A stretch of 64,000 nucleotides of DNA from Glandiceps talaboti (Eukaryota > Hemichordata > Enteropneusta > Spengelidae): NCBI RefSeq assembly GCF_964340395.1, contig NC_135570.1:1632501-1696500 (forward strand). The letters are read 5' to 3'. The position numbers and the translations under genes are program-made. Each line of letters opens with the position of its first letter. Positions within the stretch are counted from its first letter, which is position 1. Below are positions 12,450 to 23,798 of this stretch, piece by piece. Below the pieces are notes generated by a model. That model was not told the origin of the DNA. It saw nothing but the letters and a program-made list of their open reading frames with translations, and ran no database searches.

Positions 12450-15400
12450 TTAATTCCAGGCATTGTGGTGTTCACTGGTACAGTATATATTTCTCGATTA
12501 CAGTGATATTGTTGACCATCTATCAGATGTACAATTATGGTCCTTGCCTAATTTTAGACAAATTAAAAAAAGTAGTTGACTTATAAAATTGATATGTTAC
12601 CATAACAATCTGTAATCAGTTATGATGTATGGTTCATTTGCAAAAGAAACTTACCCAAACATGCTCCTTCGCTGAGTGATCGAGTCATTCGTTTGGCAAC
12701 ATTCTCCTTAAACACGTGGTTAGAGGTAACACTACTTGACATGGAAACCCCTTTGTTGGTGATTAATTTCAGTGCGGACAACCATTCTAGTCTTTTATCA
12801 TCTGAACTACAGGCTAAAATGACGGAGGTTTCTTCACTGCTCATAATGGCAAATGCAAATCGAGTTGACTTCTTCCTGTTTGATATTGAACCAATGTATG
12901 ATATGTCTTCTAGTTTCAGGAGGTGTGTTCTTCCTTTATCTGTACGGGCCTTCTTGTCGCTTTTGTAGAAGTCAATCCTCTTGAAGCCATCCTTTGAGTC
13001 GTCATACAAAACGAAATATCTGACGAACCATGTCTGAAAATATAATAATGTATTGCCCACTCTAAAATATCGTCAAAAATAACCATTCAAATTATACAAG
13101 TTGAGTTTATAAGCGTTTTTACTCGAGCAAAGATGGCTACTGAAAAATGCTAGCTCCGGGATATCTTAACCTCTTGTAGAGTTTTTAAGAGCAGATTTAG
13201 ATGTAGTGGAAAATAAACAGCATACGAGACTATGTTTGGAGTAAAAATTAAACGTTGACTTTACTTCGTGATAGCCCAAAGATTTGCCTAACACTCAAAA
13301 CCGGAGCCAAGGCTAAGTGTGACGAATTCTCCTAGCTAGCTATCAAACCTTCGACATTTTGGTCGTTACAGTAATGAAATCATAATAAGTCAAGTATAGT
13401 CCTATATAGGTGACGCATAATTATGTGTCCTGGAACAGGAAACAATGGTATTGATATTAAAATGTCAAATAAATTATTTCGATACTGAAATGTCACATAA
13501 ATTATTTCGATACTGAAATGTCACATAAATTATTTCGATACTGAAATGTCACATAAATTATTTCGATACTGAAATGTTCGATATAGTTACAGCGATTCAC
13601 ACAACGGATGAAGCTGTTGAAAGTATTGCTTTCAAAATAGGGAAAATGGAAACTAAGGCATAGGTATTATTTCATTTTTACAGCATAGATAATTATCTTA
13701 TTTGTACTTGCATGTGAAATAAATATAACACTGTCTGTGTCATAAATCTTTAGCCATCATTAGTTTCGTATATAATTTCCGCAAACGTAGTACTAAAAAT
13801 GCCCGTAGGAGCGGCTATCTTGTACATGTACAGCCAATTAAGCCATCGTCGTGGCGATATACTGTCCCTGTAACGTTGTTGTCGCTATTTAAAGTGAAAG
13901 CCATTTGATTCATTAAGCGGTCTAAAAAGTCTGACTGTGAAGCTGTCATGTGGTGGGGTCATTTACAACGTGGCATTAATGTCAATCATTTTAGATCCGT
14001 TGAAGGCTCAAGTTATTGCAAAAATACGCCACGCTCTGAAATTGTGAAGTGTCCTTGAACAGGACCAATCCATGCAAAGCTCTTCAAAAAAGTATTCTTT
14101 TAACAGTCACTATATAGATAGATGAATTACTCTGTTATGATATTTTTGCAGACCTTTTGTATTCAAGGTTTGTTGATTGTTTTGGTGTATTAGGGGTGTG
14201 TGCCACCTGTAAGCTATGAAATAATGTATTCAGAAACAAATATGTTCAATCTTATTCTAAACACTTTCAAGTTGCCACTGACACGTTTATAGAAAGTGTT
14301 TTGTTAGGTCTAATAATTTACTCGTAATATCGTGCATACACCGTCAACAATGTTGCAGCACCTGCGGATAAACGTAGCTATGTAGATGTATACACGATAA
14401 ATCAAGTCAAATTTATTTTGGGGTCCGCACCCAAAATAAGCGCCCTAAACAGCGACCACTATTTCAACCTGTTTCTGTACTGCTTATGGACAATATCGAC
14501 CACTGACTAATTAGATGTTATTCCCAATATTTGTCTTCGTTCAGCCGAGGAAAATACGAGTGACTTAAGGGGTTTTGTCACTACTCGTCTAGCGACTCAT
14601 AGTGACAAAGACCACACTGGTCTTGAAATATCGGAGAAAGTAATGTCAATTTTGTACGTTTTGACTCATTTCAAACACTGCAGAACCAGAGACGTAGACA
14701 CGCATTGTCGTGGCATGGACCATAGACAGTGGAGAATATAGACGCACTATGTCGTAACGTAGCACGACTAGGGTATAAATTCTATATTTTTGGCTTATGC
14801 ATAGTATAATTAATGGTATTTTAACAATTTTCAGTGAATATATTATAATGGTTGTGTGATCGAAAAATGATCTCCTGCTACAACTAGTACAGTTTTAACA
14901 TGGTGACAGATCCAAAACAAGCTTGCACTCAAGATTTAAACTTTCCACTACACTACCTACAGATAATATTGACCACTAATTAACAGACACAATGTCTTTT
15001 CATGAGTAATTGACCAATTTTAGTGAATATATCTTTTGTTATATGACGAAGAAAAAATGTCCCAGTTGCAGCTAGTACGGGTTTAAACGGCGTCTATTTG
15101 GAGGTAAAACCTCACTTCCTACAAACATAAAAAGTCTCATGGATATTGAGCATGTTAGATTGGGATACCAGTGTCGCAAAGTTGTATGCTAAGCCACAGC
15201 CGAATTCCTACAATGAATTTCAGTCAAATGGAACTATTGATAAATTGATGTAGGTACATATCTGGAAACAGCTATTCAAAAGCATTCAATGTATTTGTTT
15301 TTTATTTGGCGTGGAAAGAATGCCAACAAGCGTGTCTGTTTACTTTATGAGGTGTGAAACAAAAAATTCTTCAAATATATTTGCAACATATTCAGCAACT

Positions 15401-15593
15401 AATTCAGTAAGCATTTACCATTTGATGATCAAATGCCCTTTTTACTGAAAGATACCATCGAAATTGCCCGGTAAAACCATGCAAACATTGGAATATACAA
15501 AATAAGGCTTACCTTGAAAATGAACCTACTCCGATCCGGTGGCCTCTTGATCAGCAAGTAACCGTGTTTAACAACGTCGTTTCCCCAGCTCAT
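7947..15593 (-). CDS. DOK-like PH-PTB adaptor with tyrosine-rich tail, gene B; tail split by an in-frame TAA
   Basis: Exons: 15513-15593 ([22 protein letters not shown]), 12655-13033, 11884-12118, 11064-11242, 7947-8971. Phases join throughout (0, 1, 2, 1). Exons 1-2 give a PH domain ([13 protein letters not shown] ... [13 protein letters not shown]). Exons 3-4 give a PTB domain ([20 protein letters not shown], then [14 protein letters not shown], then the helix [19 protein letters not shown]). The last exon holds an SH3-ligand-like PPPVAPR, then [13 protein letters not shown] at 8676-8678 follows after 389 residues. The same frame then stays open for 242 more codons with DYERV, SYVEIS, DIYEVPQ and PPLPPRYN, up to a stop at 7947-7949. 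Such motifs are typical of adaptor tails that recruit SH2 and SH3 proteins. The TAA may be genuine, an allele or sequence error, or lie in an unrecognised intron. A possible 5' UTR acceptor ends one base before the ATG. An ATTAAA poly(A) variant lies at 7888-7893 on this strand. Confidence 0.82.
9521..9808 (+). repeat. (AC)n/(ACAT)n compound microsatellite
   Basis: Alternating blocks of AC dinucleotides and ACAT tetranucleotides in the gene B intron between exons 11064-11242 and 7947-8971. All open frames here are Tyr/Ile/His/Thr or Cys/Val/Met repeat artefacts. Confidence 0.97.
10157..10302. mobile_element. Small hairpin (MITE-like) element
   Basis: Arms of about 48 bases face each other: ATTGGAATCTAGTTTTTGAA ... 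CGTCCGAATCAC on the left, and the near reverse complement GTGATTTGGATGAAAGCTAC ... TAGATTCCAAT on the right. The loop is about 50 bases. It lies in a gene B intron. Confidence 0.6.
10432..10520 (+). repeat. (TCTG)n microsatellite
   Basis: An imperfect TCTG/TATC run in the same gene B intron as the AC/ACAT satellite. No coding or regulatory signal is seen in it. Confidence 0.9.
11262..11409. repeat. 39-bp minisatellite beside gene B exon 4
   Basis: Four copies of a 39-bp unit. On the minus strand each reads [13 protein letters not shown] with no stop, and each carries CTAG followed by GTATGT (or GTATAT), a good 5' splice-site match. It starts about 20 bases upstream of the acceptor of exon 11064-11242. 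I read it as intronic. Confidence 0.85.
12270..12421. repeat. (AT)n tract inside a long hairpin
   Basis: A run of about 90 bases of AT is flanked by inverted arms (TTTTCTCCATTGAGACACTT on the left; AAGTGTCTCACTGGAGAAAA on the right). It could form a cruciform and probably came from a hairpin element. It lies in the gene B intron between exons 12655-13033 and 11884-12118. An AC run follows. Confidence 0.85.
13461..13575. repeat. 28-bp minisatellite
   Basis: About four near-identical copies of AAATGTCACATAAATTATTT plus CGATACTG, in the first intron of gene B. Confidence 0.85.
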
Positions 15594-18009
15594 TCTGTAA
15601 ACTTCGTAAGTACAAGTGTACGTACTGTAGTATTAGTAGAGTGATGAACCTTTCAAATGACGATTGACAATCAGTGACATTCACTACTATTAAATAGTTG
15701 CCATGCAACGAAAGTCAACCCCATGCAAAGAAATAAGTAAAAAGGTTTTTTGCGCAACTGACGTCACTATGAGAATGTAGTTGTTATGGGTACTAAAGCA
15801 GAAACCCTGGGGGTGATTAGTAATCAGATTTCAAATATAAAACTGCGATAAAATACGTAAAGTTGATCATTTGAAAGACTATGTACGTTTTAATTTTACG
15901 TAATTAATTCACAACATGTAGTATAACGCAATGTTTTTAAAGAAATGACAGCGTATTTCGAAAGAATTCTCAAAGTCTGTTTTATTTATCAAGATCATGT
16001 AACAATGGTCAACCTTCGTCATTCTAGATCCTAATTTGCATATTTGTACGTGCGTATATGTCTTTCACTTCATTGTGTCATATTATTGTGTATCTGGTGT
16101 ATAATATGTGTATTTGCGTTTCTGCCTATTGTGTTGATATGAACATCAAGCCATACGTCACCCTTGAATCCGAAATGTAAGAGTTGTTTGTTATAGTGAC
16201 ATGGGATATACATATGTCCATATTTGGACTTAAAAAATACACACTTAACTATCAATCATTTCAATCACAAATCTTACAGCTGTGTTAACTACAACTGGAC
16301 ACGTACGGTTTTTTGGGAAATGTATTGCTATGTATAATATCATACACCGTGAACAGTATTGCATAACACTAGTACTATAAAGGTTCTTGTCACACGACCA
16401 AAACATTCTAATTACCTGTGCAAGTAACGTTTCGCCAGACCTAGTGGACAGGCTTTGTCAAACTGTTCGTTTGCTTGTCATACCGTTTGGTGGCGGTTTC
16501 AAGGATAGTATTGCATTTGGGTAAACGTAGTTTTTTGTAGGTAATAATTGTTTGTCACGCAAACTGCACAGAGAAGACTTCTACCAATTGTGATTGATAT
16601 AGTGACATTAGAGGTGATATAATGATATTAGAGATGATATAGTGACATTACAGGTGATATAGTGACATTACAGGTGATATAGTGACATTACAGGTGATAT
16701 AGTGACATTAGAGGTGATATAGTGACATTACAGGTGATATAATGACATTAGAGGTGATATAATGACATTGGGTGTGATATAATGACATTGGATGTGATAT
16801 AATGATATTAGAGGTGATATAATGATATTAGAGGTGGTGATATAGTGATATTAGAGGTGATATAATGACATTAGAGGTGATATATCGGCGTTAAAGCTAA
16901 ATAAAACAATCATAAATGTTGGGTTCTCTAAGTAAAAGTAACTGTCATGACGTGTTAACTAGTCTGGCAAACAAATAAGGACGCTTTTTTACTCTAGAAC
17001 GAACAGCTTTGACCTGCATCACAGTAGGGATTTGTAATTGGTAATTATGTATAAGATAATGAGACATTGGAAGGTCCTACTGCCAATTAAATAATAACTA
17101 GACAATTCGCAAAGGAGTACTTGTCATACAATGACACTTCGGCCTGTTTAATGATGTACAAAGCAATGATTCATAACACATGTGGAGGTCCTGATTCTGT
17201 TTACATGTATTTTTCTTGCTCACAGCATTACATGACTTCATTATTTCAAACTACAATGACTGGCATAGTGATGTATGAAGACCTCTATCGTTATCTAGAG
17301 GTTCTCTCTTTGTAAATGTGTCCCCTAAGTTTTCTTGTGGTTGTTTGGTCATATATTCCATACAAAGTCAAGTCATATATGCATAAGTCTGTAAAACCGA
17401 GGCAAATGTCTATTTGTGTTTTTTGTTTGCATTTTGTGATAGTTTAAGCAGTGAAGGTGTCTGTACAAGTCTTTGATATCTACAGTTACACTTAACCACG
17501 TTGGTTGAGCTATGTAACTTCATTAGCACAGCATGGCAATATTGTAAGTTTATTACCCGGATAAACATGAGGAAATATATGAAAAAAATTTAGTTGAATG
17601 CCTTTTGTAAGTTAAGTATTCGTTCCATTCTAATAATAGAGTGAAAAATGTCAAGAAAAGTTAATTATCTCTACAAAAGCCAACTCAATTTTTTTTCTTC
17701 AAAAATTCTCACTAGCTTTTCACTTTTTCATTGTTCATTGTTCATTGTTCACAGAACAACAACTGTAAACATTTATAATATTCCGGTTTTAAATTATTAA
17801 GTCCGAATTGGTCAATTATTAGGTCTTATATAGCACAAGTAAAATGTGTGAGATAACACTTGGATAATCAGTATGAATTATTATTACATTACAGTGAAAA
17901 AGTAGAGTTGTCGTATGACATATTGTTATTGGAATGGATAGGTGTCAATCTAGTTATTGGCCTGGGATGTATGTTCTCAACTACATGTAATCTATTGGAC
18001 CTTTTGGTT
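15594..18009. other. Intergenic stretch upstream of gene B
   Basis: Apart from the 20-bp minisatellite at 16594-16885 I see no gene. A triple TTCATTG run lies near 17730. Short frames such as 17121-17315 lack motifs and splice context. The gene B promoter should lie in the first part, but no TATA box stands out. Confidence 0.5.
16594..16885. repeat. 20-bp minisatellite upstream of gene B
   Basis: About 14 copies of GGTGATATAGTGACATTACA with A/G variants, period exactly 20. It begins about 1 kb upstream of the gene B start codon. Some copies contain GTGACATTA, which resembles an AP-1/CRE half site, but function is not shown. Confidence 0.9.
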
Positions 18010-19110
18010 GTATATGGCTCTACTAGCAACGGCACCAATAGAATGTAAACCATCGCTCTGGAAAAGGTACGTTGACGACATATTGGAAATCATCAAAGAT
18101 GGCCAGGTAGACAACTTAACATCACACCTCAACACAATAGACAAAACAAACAACATTAAGTTTACGCATGAACCTGAAGAAGACAACAAAATACCTTTCT
18201 TGGATATCCTGATCACAAAGAAGAGTGATGGCACAGTCAAGCTATGTGTATACAGAAAAAAGACCCATACAGACCAATATTTAAACTTCAGGTCACATCA
18301 TCCCCTGTATCACAAATTAGGAGTGATACGTACTCTGCTTGATAGAATGAATAACATCGTGGCCGAAGAAGCAGACAAAACAGCAGAAGAACAACATATA
18401 ATGAAGGCTTTGGAAAAGTGTGGGTACCCTAAATGGACCATAAATAAAGTGAAGAAAGACATACAGAAAAAACAGGAGTTACCAGGACAGAGAAAGAAAC
18501 ATCTAAAGAAAATGACAGATCAAAGGTCAATGGGTATGGTAATACTACCATACATACAAGGGACCACTGAAGCCACGTGTGTAAAACCCTATTCTACTCT
18601 GAGGAAGGAACTTGTACACCCTAAAGACAAGATCGAGAAGGAGAAGCAATGCGGGGTGGTTTACGAAATTCCATGTAGGAACTGTGATCAATCTTACATT
18701 GGGGAAACTGGTAGACAGTTCAGCTACAGATTGAAAGAACACTCTAGTGAAGTCGAAGTGTACCAACAAAGGAGCTTCACAAGATCTACCAGGAGAGCAT
18801 CTGTCACAGAAATGAATAAAAGTGCCATCACTGACCACGTCCGTAGAACCAATCATGTTTTAGAATGGGAGGGGACAAAGATCGCGGACAAAGAAACGGA
18901 CAGATACCAAAGATGGATTAGAGAGGCGATTTGCATAAAGAAGAGGGGATCCACCATGAACAGGGATGAGGGGGCTTACAACCTGAGTACTGTGTGGACT
19001 GGTCTACTTTCGCCGATACCACTACGAGGCAAACAGTTCTGAAGATGGCTGCGATGGTAGTCGAAACGTCAACGTTCTCTGGTATGTAAAATTACCTTGG
19101 TTGTGAAATA
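18010..19110 (+). mobile_element. 5'-truncated Penelope-like retroelement (RT end plus GIY-YIG endonuclease)
   Basis: A 361-codon open frame (17957-19042) becomes element-like near 18013. It has the end of a reverse transcriptase with the catalytic box WKRYVDDILEI and IPFLDILITKK, then a linker. A GIY-YIG endonuclease follows (GVVYEIPCRNCDQSYIGETG, then the R of RQFSYRLKEH). RT followed by GIY-YIG is the mark of Penelope-like elements. The palm and fingers upstream of YVDD are missing, so it cannot be autonomous. The frame is intact to its end, which suggests a fairly young insertion. A 3' UTR-like piece (GAAGATGGCTGCGATGGTAG) and an ACAT/ACAG satellite follow. The first residues of the frame before 18013 are flanking DNA. 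Confidence 0.9.
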
Positions 19111-19158
19111 TAACTATTTTTCTCAAGATATTGTCAAACCTGATGAAACTATTCACGG

Positions 19159-19439
<281 letters not shown>

Positions 19440-19440
<1 letters not shown>

Positions 19441-19575
19441 ACTTGACAGCACGGAAATCCATACCCCAGATACCAGGTAGCGGTCCTGATAGGGGTCAGA
19501 TAATCACATACACTTGACACCACGGAAATCCATATCCCAGGTACCAGGTAGTGGTCCTGATAGGGGTCAATGACA
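19440..19575. repeat. 71-bp direct duplication
   Basis: Two copies of a unit beginning CACTTGACAGCACGGAAATC, containing ACCAGGTAG and GTCCTGATAGGGGTCA. It links the microsatellite and the 59-bp minisatellite. Confidence 0.85.
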
Positions 19576-19586
19576 GGACAGGACAC

Positions 19587-20219
19587 TGTCGGGACAATGT
19601 CACCTTGTGTCAAGGAACTAAGTCACACACGATACCTCATTTAACGGACAGGACAATGTCACCTTGTGTTAAGGAACTAAGTCACATGTGATACCTCATT
19701 TAACGGACAGGACAATGTCACCTTGTGTTAAGGAACTAAGTCACATGCGATACCTCATTTAACGGACAGGACAATGTCACCTGGTGTTAAGGAACTAAGT
19801 CACATGCGATACCTCATTTAACGGACAGGACAATGTCACCTGGTGTTAAGGAACTAAGTCACACGTGATACCTCATTTAACGGACAGGACAATGTCACCT
19901 TGTGTTAAGAAACTAAGTCACATGCGATACCTCATTTAACGGACAGGACAATTTCACCTGGTGTTAAGGAACTAAGTCACATGCGATACCTCATTTAACG
20001 GACAGGACAATGTCACCTTGTGGTAAGGAACTAAGTCATATGCGATACCTCATTTAACGGACAGGACAATGTCACCTGGTGTTAAGGAACTAAGTCACAT
20101 GCGATACCTCATTTAACGGACAGGACAATGTCACCTGGTGTTAAGGAACTAAGTCACACGTGATACCTCGTTTAACGGACAGGACAATGTCACCTTGTGT
20201 TAAGGAACTAAGTCACATG
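19587..20219. repeat. 59-bp minisatellite upstream of the annexin promoter
   Basis: About 11 copies at period 59 (unit starts at 19646, 19705, 19764, 19823 and so on to 20177). The unit runs GGACAGGACAATGTCACC, then AAGGAACTAAGTCACATG, then CGATACCTCATTTAAC. Copies are over 90% alike by eye. It ends about 205 bases before the CCAAT/E-box/CRE cluster. Confidence 0.95.
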
Positions 20220-20424
20220 TTAATATAGGAATATGCTACATGTTAGACAGTGAGAAATGTGTTCCTGGTAGAATGAACAGTCAGATTTCAATGTCATACG
20301 CTTTCGTTTTCCTGATGAGGTCAAGTTTTGATAATCCAATGAATTTGTCGTTCTTTTGTTTTGAACACGACTTCACAACCGAATCAATTAAAATACGTTA
20401 AGGAGTATTACCACTACCGAATAA

Positions 20425-20450
20425 AGTGATTGGTCACGTGTGACGTAACC
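20425..20450 (+). promoter_or_regulatory. Candidate promoter motif cluster upstream of annexin
   Basis: An inverted CCAAT (ATTGG, 20429-20433), an E-box CACGTG (20435-20440) and a CRE-like TGACGTAA (20441-20448) stand side by side. They lie about 50 bases upstream of the candidate first annexin exon and just after a 59-bp minisatellite. Such clusters are common in animal promoters. The assignment is inference from motif spacing. Confidence 0.35.
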
Positions 20451-20489
20451 GAAACGATGTGACAACGAGTGTGTGAGACATTAAACCGA

Positions 20490-20581
20490 CGAATTATGGG
20501 TAATCTCGTCGGGGAAATTTCGACCTCGATGTTTTTGTTGTTGACTATTACAGTGATCATTGTAAAATTCCAAGTTTTGGT
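20490..20581 (+). other. Candidate first (noncoding) exon of the annexin gene
   Basis: An ATG-containing stretch (MGNLVGEISTSMFLLL...) ends at a strong donor (TTTTG then gtaagt at 20582). If joined to the annexin exon at 22218, the MGN frame stops soon after the junction, and the frame needed by the annexin would form TGA at the junction. It would therefore act as 5' UTR with a short upstream ORF. Its start is not visible, and 20490 is approximate. No transcript evidence is available. Confidence 0.35.
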
Positions 20582-21146
20582 AAGTACTGTTTTTATGTAT
20601 TTTTACTTCGTCAACATCTAATTTACCGACATCACTGAATACCATTAGGTGCAGCTTAAATATCCACTTTATATCAAAATTATGTGATCACGGTTTGTTA
20701 TACATTTTAAGTCAAAAGAGCACATAAGGTGTTCCAACTCTGAATACCTTTATAATTCAAACAACTTTGACTAAGATTGGCAATATTGCATTTAAACAAG
20801 TCGAAAACATGATGGAAAGGGCAATAAAAGCCAACAAAAGTATTCGCTCGTTGTGTTCCATATTTTACTTGGATCGTTCCAATAGTTTGATACGCCTACC
20901 GTTTTCCACTTTTACGTAACTTGCTTTGATTGTTTTTAGAACTAGTTCGATTTCAATGTAATTATAATATTTTGGTAATCACAATTTAAAGTTAATTATA
21001 ATATTATGGTGATTACAATTTAAAGCTAAATTATGTTATTTAACTACAAAAATAACCTTGCATTCCATATACATATATATTGACGGTCGTTGAATATAAC
21101 CAGACCATATCAATGCAAGACAAAACCAGTTTGCCAAATAAAGCCT

Positions 21147-21684
21147 ACCAGTCTGAAAGCATTCTTTTTATCACTCATTTTTAAAATTATAGTTACGTAA
21201 GTTTTGCAATACAATAAAGGGTATACTGTGTTTATATATGTTGACTGTGTACAACACTCTGCTCTGCAAACCACTATTTATATTCAGAGTTCGATAACAA
21301 TTAGGGTGTATAGAATAATAAAGATCTCAACGAAAGGACTCTAGGAGAATTGTCGACGTCAATATTAATTTAGTATATATATTGTGGGTGGGAGGAGGCG
21401 TCGTCACCTGGATACACCAGTCTGAAAGCATTCTTTTCATCACTCATTTTTAAAATTATAGTTACGTAAGTTTTGCAATACAATAAAGGGTATACTGTGT
21501 TTATATCTGTTGACTGTGTACAACACTCTGCTCTGCAAACCACTTTATATTCAGAGTTCGATAACAATTAGGGTGTATAGAATAATAAAGATCTCAACAA
21601 AAGGGACTCTAGGAGAATTGTCGACGTCAATATTAATTTAGTATATATCTTGTGGGTGGGAGGAGGCGTCGTCACCTGGATACA
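21147..21684. repeat. 269-bp tandem duplication
   Basis: Two head-to-tail copies with only a few differences, each starting ACCAGTCTGAAAGCATTCTT and ending near GTCGTCACCTGGATAC. It lies between the candidate annexin first exon and the first coding exon. Neither copy encodes a recognisable protein. Confidence 0.95.
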
Positions 21685-22251
21685 TACTTGGCGTCCCTAT
21701 TACTATAACTCATCGTACTATGTCCTATACTGTAATGTATACTTTCAGACTAGTATTATCATCATAGGAAGCTACTAAATCATGTTTATAAGACATGGGG
21801 GTGAGTATATTCAAACCGTACAGAGAACTCGTGGTGATGTTATGAAATAAAAACCAAGATGGTAACCGAACACATCTATCTTTTTCGGATTTTTTTCTAG
21901 TTTGTTAAACTTGTTTGTTTGTTGTTAACTTCTGACTGAAGATAGTTTCTGACTTGTACTGCTCTTCAAATTTTGAAACAAGCTTAGCCTAGGTATTAAA
22001 AATTAAATGAAATATACAAAATATACATGCCAAGTAAAACAAACTTATACCTGTAATATCATCCAGGTACAATGCATTTTGACCGATGTTTGGCAAACCA
22101 ACCAGCTACCAACATACATTTTTGTAATTGATATATAATATAGAACAACGTCAAATTGAATTATCATTTGTTGCAGACATATTTACACCATAGTCATCGA
22201 TTTTGTCTCAATTTTAGATACAAAGGACAAGTTGCTAAAACCTTCTATCAA

Positions 22252-23767
22252 ATGGAGGAACCACAAATGATAACGACTCGGAGTATTACAACGGACGAAT
22301 CTCATACTGGAGAACAGACTTCGATGGAAAAGTCCCACACAACAACTCAGGAATTAATGGCGGCGCCTTTGGAACGAAAACTTCTTATTCTTCATATATA
22401 TGTAAGTAAACCTGAAAAAATAATACAACTACATTTAATATGGGCTATACATAAAGTGTTACAAATTTATACCGAAAAAAAATAAACTGATTCCAAATGT
22501 AATGATAACAAATAGTACAATGGTCCAGTAGATATCAAAGGTTTCATGCATAATGTTAGAGGGTAGATATCAAGTTTACTTTTAAATTCAGTGTTTCCTA
22601 ATTTCCAATCTCAATTATCATTCTTTTTGTTACGTTTTAGTTCAGACGTGGAACCGTTAAAGCTATGAAGAATTTCAACGCTGAAAGAGAATGTGAAAAT
22701 TTAAAGGCTGCTATGAAAGGAAGTGTAATTGGAAGTGTTATTGGCTTGGGTGGTAAGTATTGTAGTAATTTGACTGATTGGAAGTGTTATTGGTTTGGGT
22801 GGTAAGTATTGTAGTAATTTGACTGATTGGAAGTGTTATTGGCTTGGGTGGTAAGTATTGTAGTCATTTGACTGATTGGAAGTGTTATTGGCTTGGGTGG
22901 TAAGTATTGTAGTAATTTGACTGATTGGAAGTGTTATTGGCTTGGGTGGTAAGTATTGTAGTAATTTGACTGGAAATGATAAACTTAGACATAATTTGCC
23001 ACTTATGGGATAACCATGTTATCAACAATACTTCGTCTACACATCTGTAGAAATATCTCAACTATTATGTTGTAGGCCAGTATGACAAGTACTTTTGACT
23101 TGTTCTGATTTTCACATTATGTAGACAGAATTCGATTCAAAACAACAGCTCTATGTGTGGAAGTTGGTGTTTGCAATGTCAATGATACTGATAGATAGTA
23201 ACAGGTGGTCAAATATTGAGATCCCCCCCCCCCTACCTGAAATGGATTACTGCCTAAAATTAACCTTGCCCTTGGAACTATGATTTTGTTTACAGTGATC
23301 ATAAAGGGAAAATAACATTAATATCATCATATGAAATACTCCAGATTTCCTAAATTAAAGAACACGTTCCATTATATATTCACTTCAGATGGAATTCAAC
23401 TCAAAGTTTCTTGTATTCAAATTTGTCAGGAATACAACCAAAGTAGTGCAAACACCTGATTGTCTATTTTGGGCTTTATTTTCTTAGCAAATGTGATAAA
23501 ATTTACGTTATAATCTTCAAGTTTTGGTTACCTCTTTCAAAACTTACTCTTTACAAATTGAAAATACTACAAAACAATAATTGTTATCCAAGGTTTTTAA
23601 AATGTTGAATTTTTATCAGCAGAGTCTGACTGAGATGCAAAAGCAACAATTGGTCGTAAAATGGCATCCAATATAACGCGTATGTCGTAAATAATCTTAA
23701 ATAGGCATAAACTAGATCGTAAAGTGGCATCGTGCGTATGTCTGTGTGTGCGTGTGTGTGTGTGTGT

Positions 23768-23798
<31 letters not shown>

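Noticed and set aside
20494-20581. MGNLVGE... as the N-terminus of the annexin (signal or membrane anchor)
   Set aside because: The splice phase does not join to exon 22218; the needed frame forms TGA at the junction.
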